Shown here one piece after another: positions 54,634-62,457 of a stretch of 64,000 nucleotides of DNA. A model generated the notes under the pieces. The model had not been told where the DNA came from. It saw nothing but the letters and a program-made list of their open reading frames with translations, and ran no database searches. Position 1 is the first letter of the stretch. Each line of letters begins with the position of its first letter. The DNA comes from Dyadobacter tibetensis Y620-1 (GTDB lineage: Bacteria; Bacteroidota; Bacteroidia; Cytophagales; Spirosomataceae): NCBI RefSeq assembly GCF_000566685.1, contig NZ_AZQN01000004.1, positions 496,001-560,000 of the forward strand, in the 5' to 3' direction. A program made the position numbers and the translations under genes.

Positions 54634-55509
54634 ATGAAAACGCAACAAAAAGGATATAGCATCGTAAGGTTTTTAAGCCTAATGAGTGGCTTATGGCTCT
54701 TATCGTTCATTTTGCTTCCGAATCTGGTTTTAGCACAATCCAGTATTCAGAAGTTATTTGACCAAAAAATGCAATTGCCCGAACATGGAGAACCAGGACT
54801 TGAAATGCTTCGTATGAGTGAGTCATTCCTGGGTACCCCCTATATTGCACATTCCTTGGAAATTAATGCCACAGAAAAACTGGTGTGTAAATTGGACGGA
54901 CTGGACTGCACCACACTTGTAGAAAACGCGGTGGCTTTAATAGTGGCAAAGGAACAGGATCATAGTTACGATTCATATAGAAACGAACTAAAAAAGTTAC
55001 GATACCGTAATGGAGTAATTGAAGGTTACCCCTCCCGCTTACACTATGTTTTAGACTGGATGTATGAGAATGAAAAACGGGGTCGTCTTCAGAATATTAC
55101 AGCATCAATAGGCGGGATTCCTTTTGAAAAGGAAATAAATTTTATGAGTAATCATGCTGACTTATACCCGGCTTTAACACCTACTGAAGTTTGGAAAAAA
55201 ATAAAAAAACAAGAAGAAATCATCAACAACAGAAAACATACTTATATCCCAAAGGCTGAAATTATGCGCGTGGAGGCCTTATTAAAAAACGGCGATATTG
55301 TAGCGTTTACTTCGACGGTGGAAGGATTGGACTGTAATCATATGGGAGTTATCAGTAAAATGGGATCCCGCGCCTATTTGATTCATGCTTCGTTGACGGA
55401 TAAAAAGGTTATCCTGTCTAAAGTTCCCTTAGCAGAATATACCGCTTCTGTAGCCAAACATTCGGGAATTATTGTCGCTCGCCTTAATGCTATTACCAAT
55501 AATGAATAA
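54634..55509 (+). CDS. DUF1460 protein, N-acetylmuramoyl-L-alanine amidase-like, exported
   Basis: I use the ATG at 54634; a TTG three codons earlier is possible. The 291-residue product has a signal peptide (about 14-36, SLMSGLWLLSFILLPNLVLA, cleavage near AQS). The DUF1460 fold shows LDGLDCTTLVENAVAL (catalytic Cys), EINFMSNHADLYP, and GLDCNHMGVISK followed by AYLIHAS (catalytic His region), an NlpC/P60-like arrangement. Family members are proposed periplasmic peptidoglycan amidases. The stop overlaps the start of the channel gene by 8 bp. Confidence 0.85.
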   Translation: MKTQQKGYSIVRFLSLMSGLWLLSFILLPNLVLAQSSIQKLFDQKMQLPEHGEPGLEMLRMSESFLGTPYIAHSLEINATEKLVCKLDGLDCTTLVENAVALIVAKEQDHSYDSYRNELKKLRYRNGVIEGYPSRLHYVLDWMYENEKRGRLQNITASIGGIPFEKEINFMSNHADLYPALTPTEVWKKIKKQEEIINNRKHTYIPKAEIMRVEALLKNGDIVAFTSTVEGLDCNHMGVISKMGSRAYLIHASLTDKKVILSKVPLAEYTASVAKHSGIIVARLNAITNNE

Positions 55510-56569
55510 ATTCCTAGAGATATTTGATTACGAAAAAAGTCCTTGGTTGGGCATATTGCTAAGTCTTATAGCAGGAATTATCCTGAGCTATAGCCTGATC
55601 ATGGTCATAAAGGCAACAGCCCGGCGAAAGGACTGGCCCTGGGTTAGGGTAATTTACCAAAACCAGACCAATGTCCTATACTTCTTTATACCCCTTACCA
55701 TTATAACGGCTGTAACCAAAGCGTATTCCGCCGTTGCACCGACCTATGGAGTCATGTACGCTATTAGTAAGGTGGCCCTTATTGCGGTAACCACCTGGCT
55801 GGCTGTCCGGATTGTTGTAATTATCGAAAAATACCTCCTAGAAAAGCTGGATTTTGCGAATGAAGATAATTTGCATGCGCGAAGACTTTTTACGAAGATC
55901 AAATTTATTAAACGCATTGTAGTCATTTTGATGCTCATTCTCGGCCTGTCAATTTTGCTGATGAGTTTTGAAAGTGTCCGTCAATACGGGGTAGGAATCC
56001 TTACCTCGGCGGGTATTTTCTCGGTGATAATCGGTTTTGCGGCTCAGAAATCACTGGCAAATCTTCTGGCTGGCATCCAGATTGCATTTACCCAACCCAT
56101 TAAAATCGATGATGTTGTCATTGTTGAAGGAGAATGGGGGCGTATCGAAGAAATAAATCTAACCTATGTGGTGGTAAATATTTGGGATATGAGACGTCTC
56201 GTCCTACCTATTACTTACTTTGTCGACCGCCCCTTCCAGAACTGGACCCGAAACGATAGCGCCCTGATAGGCTCGGCATTCTTTAGGCTTCATCTCAGAG
56301 CCGATCTCCCTGTACTGCGCGAGGAACTTCATAAGATACTCCAGGAAACTCCCTTATGGGACGGTAAGGTATGGGCCTTGCAGGTAACCGACACGAAGGA
56401 TCACCTGATGGAAGTCAGGGCTATCATGTCTGGCCGAAATTCCTCTATCACATTCGATTTAAGATGCCATGTTCGCGAAAAACTCATAGAATTCATGGTA
56501 CAGCATATGCCAGAAGCACTTCCGAAATTTCATATTGAAGGCGTTTCACAGCCTGAGATACACACATAA
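55502..56569 (+). CDS. MscS-type mechanosensitive ion channel
   Basis: The start is the ATG at 55502, which overlaps the preceding stop by 8 bp. The 355-residue protein has four membrane helices (near 13-34, 52-73, 84-105 and 132-152). The pore-lining helix (about 160-190) contains GVGILTSAGIFSVIIGFAAQ (quoted part), and it is followed by SLANLLAGIQIAFTQPIKID and the MscS beta-domain EGEWGRIEEINLTYVVV. It opens under membrane tension to release osmolytes. A very strong terminator follows immediately. Confidence 0.9.
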   Translation: MNKFLEIFDYEKSPWLGILLSLIAGIILSYSLIMVIKATARRKDWPWVRVIYQNQTNVLYFFIPLTIITAVTKAYSAVAPTYGVMYAISKVALIAVTTWLAVRIVVIIEKYLLEKLDFANEDNLHARRLFTKIKFIKRIVVILMLILGLSILLMSFESVRQYGVGILTSAGIFSVIIGFAAQKSLANLLAGIQIAFTQPIKIDDVVIVEGEWGRIEEINLTYVVVNIWDMRRLVLPITYFVDRPFQNWTRNDSALIGSAFFRLHLRADLPVLREELHKILQETPLWDGKVWALQVTDTKDHLMEVRAIMSGRNSSITFDLRCHVREKLIEFMVQHMPEALPKFHIEGVSQPEIHT

Positions 56570-56604
56570 AAAACTTGGTGTCCGGAATCCGGACACCAAG
56601 TTTT
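56570..56604 (+). terminator. Perfect 16-bp stem terminator after the MscS gene
   Basis: AAAACTTGGTGTCCGG (56570-56585) pairs with CCGGACACCAAGTTTT (56589-56604) around a 3-nt loop; the A/T ends of the stem act as U-runs in either direction. Confidence 0.9.
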
Positions 56605-56895
56605 ACTTACTACTCACCTAACTCAATCTAAATGGGAATAATCTATTTTTTCATTTCCAGAGATTGCACAGATTTCATGGCTTCTATATATCCTTACCGG
56701 CCTACTTACCCCATACCGTTTTATGATTCGAGATACCAGTAATTACCCGCACGATTGCGATAATATAGATTCGCAAGGCCCGTCAACAGAAGTCTAGCTT
56801 CTGGCTCCGCTCTTAAAAATAAGAGCCCTGGAGGCTGCTGTTGTAAAGTACTCGCCCACGCGTTAAACCACCATTAAGCTAGAATTAAAAACACA
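56605..56895. other. Gap holding a nested stem-loop element
   Basis: No gene is supported. The gap lies between the MscS terminator and the stop of the convergent sensor-kinase gene. It contains the nested inverted repeat at 56784-56843: outer CAACAG/CTGTTG, middle CTCC/GGAG, inner GCTCTT/AAGAGC. The rest shows nothing recognisable. Confidence 0.5.
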
Positions 56896-58266
56896 TTAAA
56901 ATGAAGGAAAATGGAGGATGAAAGTGGTTCCCAATCCCACCTTGGACTCTACATCTATGCTTGCACCCTGCATCATCAAAATGCGTTTGGTAAGAGCAAG
57001 TCCTATCCCAAACCCGGAACGGTCCAGGGTAGAGGCACTTCGATAAAAGGTATCAAAAATATAGGGCAGTTCTTCCGGAGCCATTCCGGCACCACGATCC
57101 TTGAAGCGAATGGTAATACCTTCATCGGTAATATCTAAAAATACCTGCACCGTCTTATTTTCACTGTATTTACAGGCATTATCCATCAAATTCACGAAGG
57201 CAGTCCTTAAAAGACTTTCATCTCCGTAACGTTTTAGCAAATCTTCGTTATCGGGAATCCCCTCAAAGACAATATCTACATGATAATCGGGATGCTTCTG
57301 TTGAACAAACTCCATGGCCTGCCAAAGCACTTCGTCGACACGAATTCTTAAAAAGGTAACTTTAAACGCTTCTTCTTCTGTTCGAGCTAATTCCAAGAGG
57401 CGATTCACCAGTTCGTTCATACTCTTAACCTCCCCCAAAATACCTTGTAATGCCTCCTGATATGTTTGGGTGTCCCTACTCTTCATGAGCGTAACTTCTA
57501 CTTCCGACATAATAAGGGCGAGAGGTGTACGCAGTTCATGAGAAGCATGCGAGACGAAGTTCTTTTGCGCTACAAAAGCGATTTGCAGCCGGTTAAGCAT
57601 GGAATTAAAAGTTTCTGCCAACAAGGCAAGCTCATCCCGCTCCCTGCCTACAGAAACCTTTTGGTGGAGGTTGCCCGCCGAAATCCGGTTGACCTGTTCA
57701 ATAATGTCTGAAACTGGCCTGATGGCGTCTTTGGCAAACTGCCATCCAGCCACGGCCACGAGCACCAGGCAAAGTAGCCAGCCAATAAGTAAGATTTCCC
57801 GCAGACGTTGTAACTGGTCGATACCTAACAAATCCTGAGCTGCCGCTACTACCACCCAGGGTTTCGAATTATCTTTCAGGTTATGACGAATGACAATCAC
57901 ATCCTTATTACCCATTTTGGTTTTGATCTCCTGACCATTCCGCACCTCCTCTAATGTTGCACTGGGAAACATAAAGGCGGATTGACCATTTTTAAAGATT
58001 ACTGAATCCTGATCGTCAAAAAGAGTGATTTCTTCTTCCAGTAATAAGGTGTTATTAGCCCTTTCAATTTTAACTATATCTTCCGTCGTCATTGCACCCC
58101 CACCTTCTACCAGCTGCGCTATAGTCTGTCCCCTTTCATTAAGAAAGGAGTAAAACTGCTTTTCCCTATACTGGTCGTAAAAAAAGTATATGGAAAGACA
58201 AAAGAGGGCCATTATCGACCCCACCAATAAGGTAAATAAGAGGGTTAGTCTAGACTTGATATTCAT
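56896..58266 (-). CDS. HAMP-containing two-component sensor histidine kinase
   Basis: The 456-residue protein has an N-terminal membrane helix (about 7-29), a periplasmic sensor region, a second helix (about 158-180), and a HAMP linker (about 180-232, with PVSDIIEQVNRISAGNLHQK). The HisKA domain has SHASHELRTPLAL (His near 245), and the HATPase has NLMDNACKYSEN and RDRGAG-type glycine loops including GFGIGLALTKRI. It overlaps the response-regulator gene by 4 bp (ATGA). Its architecture resembles CusS/heavy-metal-type sensors. The signal is unknown. Confidence 0.92.
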   Translation of the reverse strand: MNIKSRLTLLFTLLVGSIMALFCLSIYFFYDQYREKQFYSFLNERGQTIAQLVEGGGAMTTEDIVKIERANNTLLLEEEITLFDDQDSVIFKNGQSAFMFPSATLEEVRNGQEIKTKMGNKDVIVIRHNLKDNSKPWVVVAAAQDLLGIDQLQRLREILLIGWLLCLVLVAVAGWQFAKDAIRPVSDIIEQVNRISAGNLHQKVSVGRERDELALLAETFNSMLNRLQIAFVAQKNFVSHASHELRTPLALIMSEVEVTLMKSRDTQTYQEALQGILGEVKSMNELVNRLLELARTEEEAFKVTFLRIRVDEVLWQAMEFVQQKHPDYHVDIVFEGIPDNEDLLKRYGDESLLRTAFVNLMDNACKYSENKTVQVFLDITDEGITIRFKDRGAGMAPEELPYIFDTFYRSASTLDRSGFGIGLALTKRILMMQGASIDVESKVGLGTTFILHFPSF

Positions 58267-58940
58267 TCTTCTTTAAAAATATAACCCATACCAACTACCG
58301 TATGTATCAATTTGTTGGGGTAATCCTTATCAACTTTTTTTCTGAGAAAATTGATATAAACATCGATCACATTGGTTCCTGTGTCGAAGCGGATATCCCA
58401 GACTTGTTCGGCTATATCCACTCTGGATACAACACGACCTTTGTTGCGCATCAGATATTCTAATAGGGCAAATTCTTTGGCGGTAAGATCGATGCGGTTC
58501 CCTCCTCTCCGGGCTACTTTCTCGTCCAGATTAAGCTCCAAGTCAGCCAATGACAAAATAGATGCTCCCTGCTCCCTTCCCCCAGCACGCTGAACCAAAG
58601 CCTTGATGCGAGCGATGAGCTCTCTGAACTCAAAAGGTTTTACAAGATAGTCATCGCCTCCCGCATCAAAACCATCCAGTTTGTCATCGATCGTCCCCAG
58701 GGCCGTCAGAAATAATATAGGGGTAGTTAGTCCATCCTTACGGAGCTGCTTGGCAAGATCGTATCCATTCAATATAGGAAGGTTGACATCGAGTACGATC
58801 AAATCGAACTTATAACTGGAAGCTATTTTTTTTCCTAACTGCCCATCATAGGCGACCTCCACTTCCCATGACTGTTCTTCCAGACCTCTTTTAAGAAAAC
58901 CCGCCAGCTTAGGCTCATCCTCAACAACTAATAATTTCAT
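58263..58940 (-). CDS. OmpR/PhoB-family response regulator
   Basis: The start is the ATG at 58940; an extension of nine residues upstream is not homologous to receivers. The 225-residue product has a receiver domain (MKLLVVEDEPKLAGFLKRGL, Asp51 in IVLDVNLPILNG, Lys in DDYLVKPFEF). A winged-helix effector domain follows (about 130-223) with LTAKEFALLEYLMRNKGRVV and VIDVYINFLRKKVD. It heads the two-gene operon with the overlapping sensor kinase. CusR/CopR-like branch is likely, so metal or envelope stress is a possible signal. Confidence 0.93.
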   Translation of the reverse strand: MKLLVVEDEPKLAGFLKRGLEEQSWEVEVAYDGQLGKKIASSYKFDLIVLDVNLPILNGYDLAKQLRKDGLTTPILFLTALGTIDDKLDGFDAGGDDYLVKPFEFRELIARIKALVQRAGGREQGASILSLADLELNLDEKVARRGGNRIDLTAKEFALLEYLMRNKGRVVSRVDIAEQVWDIRFDTGTNVIDVYINFLRKKVDKDYPNKLIHTVVGMGYIFKEE

Positions 58941-59074
58941 AATTCTATATTTCACGACAACCCCCATAAAAGGCCATCGAAGATTAATACAAGACGCATT
59001 TTATCCAATGGCACTTACTGTACGGATTCGTTCCGAAACATCAGTTGCACTTGGAGGGTTAAATATAGTAGATT

Positions 59075-59103
59075 CAAAAAAAGCCATTCCCTCCGGAATG
59101 GCT
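59075..59103 (-). terminator. Terminator of the DinB-like gene
   Basis: On the minus strand AGCCATTCC (59103-59095) pairs with GGAATGGCT (59090-59082) around a 4-nt loop and is followed by a run of T (plus-strand A run 59076-59082). It is about 20 nt after the DinB stop. Confidence 0.9.
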
Positions 59104-59123
59104 CCTTTAATTACATTTTAATA

Positions 59124-59681
59124 TCAATAGTAGTCCGAATCACTTCCATAATGGTCATCCGAACCTAGGCTTCCCATTTCATCTTCTTCGGCGGGCAAAC
59201 TCTTGAGCACCTTTTTGATCAGGCCTATTTGGCCAACATGATAGATATCGTGGTGCATAACACCGTGCACCAGGGTATAATAGGAGTATTCTCTGCCGGG
59301 AACATAGGTTTCCAGAAATGCATCAGAAGTTAGTTTCTGAAGTTCGGTAATCAATTCTTCCTGGGAAAGGCTAAGCTCCATCTGGAGAGCTTCCCATTCA
59401 AATTCATCCACAATAGGAAATTTCTTCCAGTCTTTATCTTTAGTGGTAATATCGAACTCCACATCTCCTTGCAGTTTGCGTACGGCAAAGATGCGCCAGG
59501 TAGTAAGGTGATAGACAATTTCCGCAATTGAATGCGAATTAGAGCTAACTCTTTTCTCCGCCATTTTGGGCGTAACGTCCCTTAGCGCTTCTACAAGGGA
59601 ATTGCCAAACCACACCTCTTCACTTTCGTAGGTGTCGTTAAGCATATCGATGATTCTTAAAATTTCTTCCTTTGTTTCCAT
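59124..59681 (-). CDS. DinB-family protein
   Basis: The 185-residue helical protein has the DinB four-helix pattern with spaced metal-ligand histidines: HSIAEIVYHLTTWRIFAVRK (about 47-66, His at the second helix) and HGVMHHDIYHVGQIGLIKKV (about 139-158). The C-terminal tail is acidic (EEDEMGSLGSDD...). Bacterial DinB-like proteins are metal-dependent thiol-type transferases or of unknown activity. It stands alone with its own terminator. Confidence 0.85.
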   Translation of the reverse strand: METKEEILRIIDMLNDTYESEEVWFGNSLVEALRDVTPKMAEKRVSSNSHSIAEIVYHLTTWRIFAVRKLQGDVEFDITTKDKDWKKFPIVDEFEWEALQMELSLSQEELITELQKLTSDAFLETYVPGREYSYYTLVHGVMHHDIYHVGQIGLIKKVLKSLPAEEDEMGSLGSDDHYGSDSDYY

Positions 59682-59806
59682 ATAGTAATTCTAATACAAG
59701 CTGTCAATTTAACATTTTTTGTTTTAAAGAACCGAACCAAGGGCATCTCCTTATAGGTAATTTGGTTTCTACTCATAGTAAGTTAAGCGCCTTGCAACCA
59801 TTTGAA

Positions 59807-59861
59807 GCCTTCGCTTGTCTCTTAAAATAAGCCTCCATAATCTGCGAAGGCATTATTTTTG
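59807..59861 (+). promoter_or_regulatory. Palindrome with adjoining -7 box upstream of the DUF4136 lipoprotein gene
   Basis: GCCTTCGC (59807-59814) and GCGAAGGC (59844-59851) form a perfect inverted repeat with a 29-nt spacer. TATTTTTG (59854-59861), an exact TAnnTTTG match, follows 2 nt later, 54 nt before the ATG. This could be an operator over a promoter or a terminator of upstream transcription. No -33 TTG was seen. Confidence 0.45.
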
Positions 59862-59915
59862 GGTAAAATAAAATCTCGGAAATTAAATTTCGTTGTGTAT
59901 AAAAATATTCAAACC

Positions 59916-60536
59916 ATGAAAAACAAATTAATTAAAATTCCACTTTTCATTGCCGCTTGTGTCTTCTTTATTTCTGCCTGCAGCAAGGATCCTATTTCCG
60001 ACCTATCTACTGAAGAGTCCCTGGTATATTATACGAATCGAGATAAGGCTGCTAATTTTCAACAATACAAAACCTTTAGCGTATCGGATTCCATCCTGGT
60101 GGTTCAAAATAACCGGAGCGGTTATGCACTCACCAACTTCGACAGGGATTTACTCTCTGGTCTGATTGACAATATGAAGGAACTCGGCTATACCTATGTA
60201 GGGCCCAACGACAAACCGGATATAGGATTGACCGCTTCTTATATTTCCAATACATACCTGAATGTGGCAAGCATTCCCATTTCTTCTTATTGGGGTGGAT
60301 ATCCCGGATATGGCGGTTATGGCTATGGATATCCCAGCTACTATCAATATTATCAGACCCAGGAGAGTTACTGGTTGGTATCGATGTTGGATTTTAAGAA
60401 TGCCGATACGACCAATAAGAAATTCCCCGTGGTATGGAATGCACAAATCAAAGGCAGAGACATTGAAAATCCACAATTGGTCGACACGATGGTCAATTCA
60501 TTATTCACTCAGTCGCCTTATTTGAAATTACAATAA
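59916..60536 (+). CDS. DUF4136-type outer-membrane lipoprotein
   Basis: The start is the ATG at 59916 (MKNKLIKIPLFIAACVFFISAC), which gives a clean lipoprotein leader with the lipobox ISAC (Cys22); an upstream in-frame ATG adds 19 residues without a signal. The 206-residue product has YTNRDKAANFQQYKTFSVSD, DNMKELGYTYVGPNDKPDIG and a Tyr/Gly-rich loop (GYPGYGGYGYGYPSYYQYYQ), the DUF4136 pattern. It is periplasm-facing and lipid-anchored. The next gene, a small barrel, begins 29 bp later, so they are probably co-expressed. Confidence 0.88.
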   Translation: MKNKLIKIPLFIAACVFFISACSKDPISDLSTEESLVYYTNRDKAANFQQYKTFSVSDSILVVQNNRSGYALTNFDRDLLSGLIDNMKELGYTYVGPNDKPDIGLTASYISNTYLNVASIPISSYWGGYPGYGGYGYGYPSYYQYYQTQESYWLVSMLDFKNADTTNKKFPVVWNAQIKGRDIENPQLVDTMVNSLFTQSPYLKLQ

Positions 60537-60565
60537 ACGCATCGCGCTAAAGCAACCCTATCAAT

Positions 60566-61240
60566 ATGAAAAATATAAAATTGAAGATATGGCTTCTGGC
60601 CATGGTACTGTTTGCAGGCTTCAGCAAGCATGCATGGGCACAACAGCAACCCAAATTATATACCCTGCCCTCTCCTTATGAGCGTTATACCTATTATTTG
60701 GCAACGGCCCGATTTGGTGGATCCATGCCGCTGGGGAAATTTTCGGAGCAATACATCGATAAATCATCGTTTCGGGATATTTCTGTTTCTCTAGAATGGG
60801 TACTCCCCAACCGTTTTTCTATAGGTGGGGAAATAGGTTCTAATTATTATGAGAAGAGACTGCCACGAGCACTATATGAATTTGGAGATCAGACCGTGTC
60901 GGCGATCCAAACCCGTACTCTGTCGCAGGTACCGATACAGGTATTTGCCAATTATCATCTGGCCCCTAAAAATGCCCGAATTCAACCTTATTTTCAGGTA
61001 AGCGGAGGCATCAGCCTGGTAGACTATAGCTTATATTATGGCAGCCTGGTCGATCAGTATCAAAAGATTAAGCCTACCTATGGAGTGGGCGTGGGCTCCA
61101 AGTTCCTGTTTAAGCCTGATGGGGCATTAGGAGCTGATATACGAATAAAGTATTCTGGTACGTCCATCAAGTATGATTATTTAGATGGAAATACCGCCAC
61201 TATAGGTGCTTCTGTAGGCTTATTTTATCGTTGGTGGTAG
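60566..61240 (+). CDS. Small outer-membrane beta-barrel protein
   Basis: The 224-residue product has a signal peptide (MKNIKLKIWLLAMVLFAGFS..., cleavage near AWAQ). It has eight or so amphipathic strands (ISVSLEWVLPN, RFSIGGEIGSNYY, QVSGGISLVDYSLYY, TYGVGVGSKFLF, GASVGLFYRWW) and ends in aromatic W-W. This is the OmpA/OprF-type eight-strand porin-like beta-barrel. It probably pairs in expression with the lipoprotein upstream. Its function is unknown. Confidence 0.85.
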   Translation: MKNIKLKIWLLAMVLFAGFSKHAWAQQQPKLYTLPSPYERYTYYLATARFGGSMPLGKFSEQYIDKSSFRDISVSLEWVLPNRFSIGGEIGSNYYEKRLPRALYEFGDQTVSAIQTRTLSQVPIQVFANYHLAPKNARIQPYFQVSGGISLVDYSLYYGSLVDQYQKIKPTYGVGVGSKFLFKPDGALGADIRIKYSGTSIKYDYLDGNTATIGASVGLFYRWW

Positions 61241-61268
61241 TGCCGCCATTCTAAAGATTCCGTATGAT

Positions 61269-61305
61269 AAGGTCCCGTGTTTCAAGTTGCACGGGACCTT
61301 TATTG
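61269..61305. terminator. Bidirectional terminator between the barrel gene and pheA
   Basis: AAGGTCCCGTG (61269-61279) pairs perfectly with CACGGGACCTT (61290-61300) around a 10-nt loop, followed by TATTG. It lies between convergent stops. Confidence 0.88.
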
Positions 61306-61317
61306 TATTCCCCAATT

Positions 61318-62391
61318 CTAGGAAACACGCACATAGCTTCCTAACCATTTCAGATGGGTACCATATTTGTGCATGATTTCCTGAACGCTAGGATCTTCGA
61401 TATGGCCCAAAAATTCCACCAAAAACCAGGCTCTGAAATTAGCTTCTCCCCGTACCGGACGACTTTCAATTTTGGTCAGGTTGATACCTTTATCATTGAA
61501 GTCTTTCAGGAAATCATAAAGTATTCCCGGGCGGTTTGTATTGGGCAGATTGGCAATAATGGTGGTTTTGTCCTCCTCACTTTTAGCATTTACTATATCT
61601 TTAGCTAAAATAAGAAAGCGGGTCTTATTCTGATCGCTATCCTCAATGTTTTCGTAGAGCATGGGAACCCCAAATATTCGAGCCGATATGGAGGAGCAGA
61701 TAGCGGCAGCATCGGGTTCTTTTGCCGCCAGTTTAGCGGCACGGGAAGTAGAGTCTACCGGTATAATTTCTACCTGCTCTTCATCAAGATATTCCTTAAT
61801 GAATTTACCACACTGTCTGAAAGCGATATCTTTGGAATATATTCTTTTAATATCTTTAAGGGAATCCGACTGTGAAACAAACGAAAAATTGATAGGCAAC
61901 AATACTTCGGCTACAATGGTTAAATTCTTCTCCCGAAGATAATCTACGGTTTCAACCACAATACCCTCTTGATTATTTTCTATGGGCACTACGCCAAATT
62001 TAGCCCGGCCAGTTTCTACACTCTCGAAAACCGAATGGATGGTAGGAAGCACCAAATACTCACTCATAGCTCCAAAACGGCCCTCGGCAGCCTGATGGGT
62101 AAAACTACCTTCGGGACCCAGATAAGCTACGCGCTCAGGAAGCTCCAAATTTCGGGAGACGGCAAATATTTCAAAGAAAATGGCATCGATCGCTGCCCGG
62201 CTCAATAGTCCGGAATTATTCTTCTCCAATCGATCCAATATCTGTTTCTCACGCTCCGGGCGGTAAATAATGGCATTTGAGGAGCGCTTTAGCTCACCAA
62301 CCTGCCTTACCACTTCCATTCGCTCATTGAGAAGTTGGAGCAACTGGTTGTCCAGGTCATCAATCTTATTCCTTAATGCTAGTAAATCCAC
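61318..62391 (-). CDS. pheA: Bifunctional chorismate mutase / prephenate dehydratase
   Basis: The 357-residue protein starts with an AroQ chorismate mutase domain (about 1-85: LLALRNKIDDLDNQLLQLLN, VGELKRSS, REKQILDRL). The dehydratase domain (about 90-270) follows, with YLGPEGSFTHQAA, VPIENNQEGIV and the catalytic DSTSRAA. An ACT regulatory domain (about 285-357) contains NRPGILYDFLKDFNDKGINL and KIESRPVRGE, the phenylalanine-binding region. It converts chorismate to phenylpyruvate and is subject to Phe feedback. It lies upstream of parE on the same strand with a 66-bp gap. Confidence 0.94.
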   Translation of the reverse strand: MDLLALRNKIDDLDNQLLQLLNERMEVVRQVGELKRSSNAIIYRPEREKQILDRLEKNNSGLLSRAAIDAIFFEIFAVSRNLELPERVAYLGPEGSFTHQAAEGRFGAMSEYLVLPTIHSVFESVETGRAKFGVVPIENNQEGIVVETVDYLREKNLTIVAEVLLPINFSFVSQSDSLKDIKRIYSKDIAFRQCGKFIKEYLDEEQVEIIPVDSTSRAAKLAAKEPDAAAICSSISARIFGVPMLYENIEDSDQNKTRFLILAKDIVNAKSEEDKTTIIANLPNTNRPGILYDFLKDFNDKGINLTKIESRPVRGEANFRAWFLVEFLGHIEDPSVQEIMHKYGTHLKWLGSYVRVS

Positions 62392-62457
62392 TGTTGATTC
62401 TTTGTTATTTATAATTAATAGACCTTACGCGTATAAAAGGTCTTCTGCTTTCTATCG

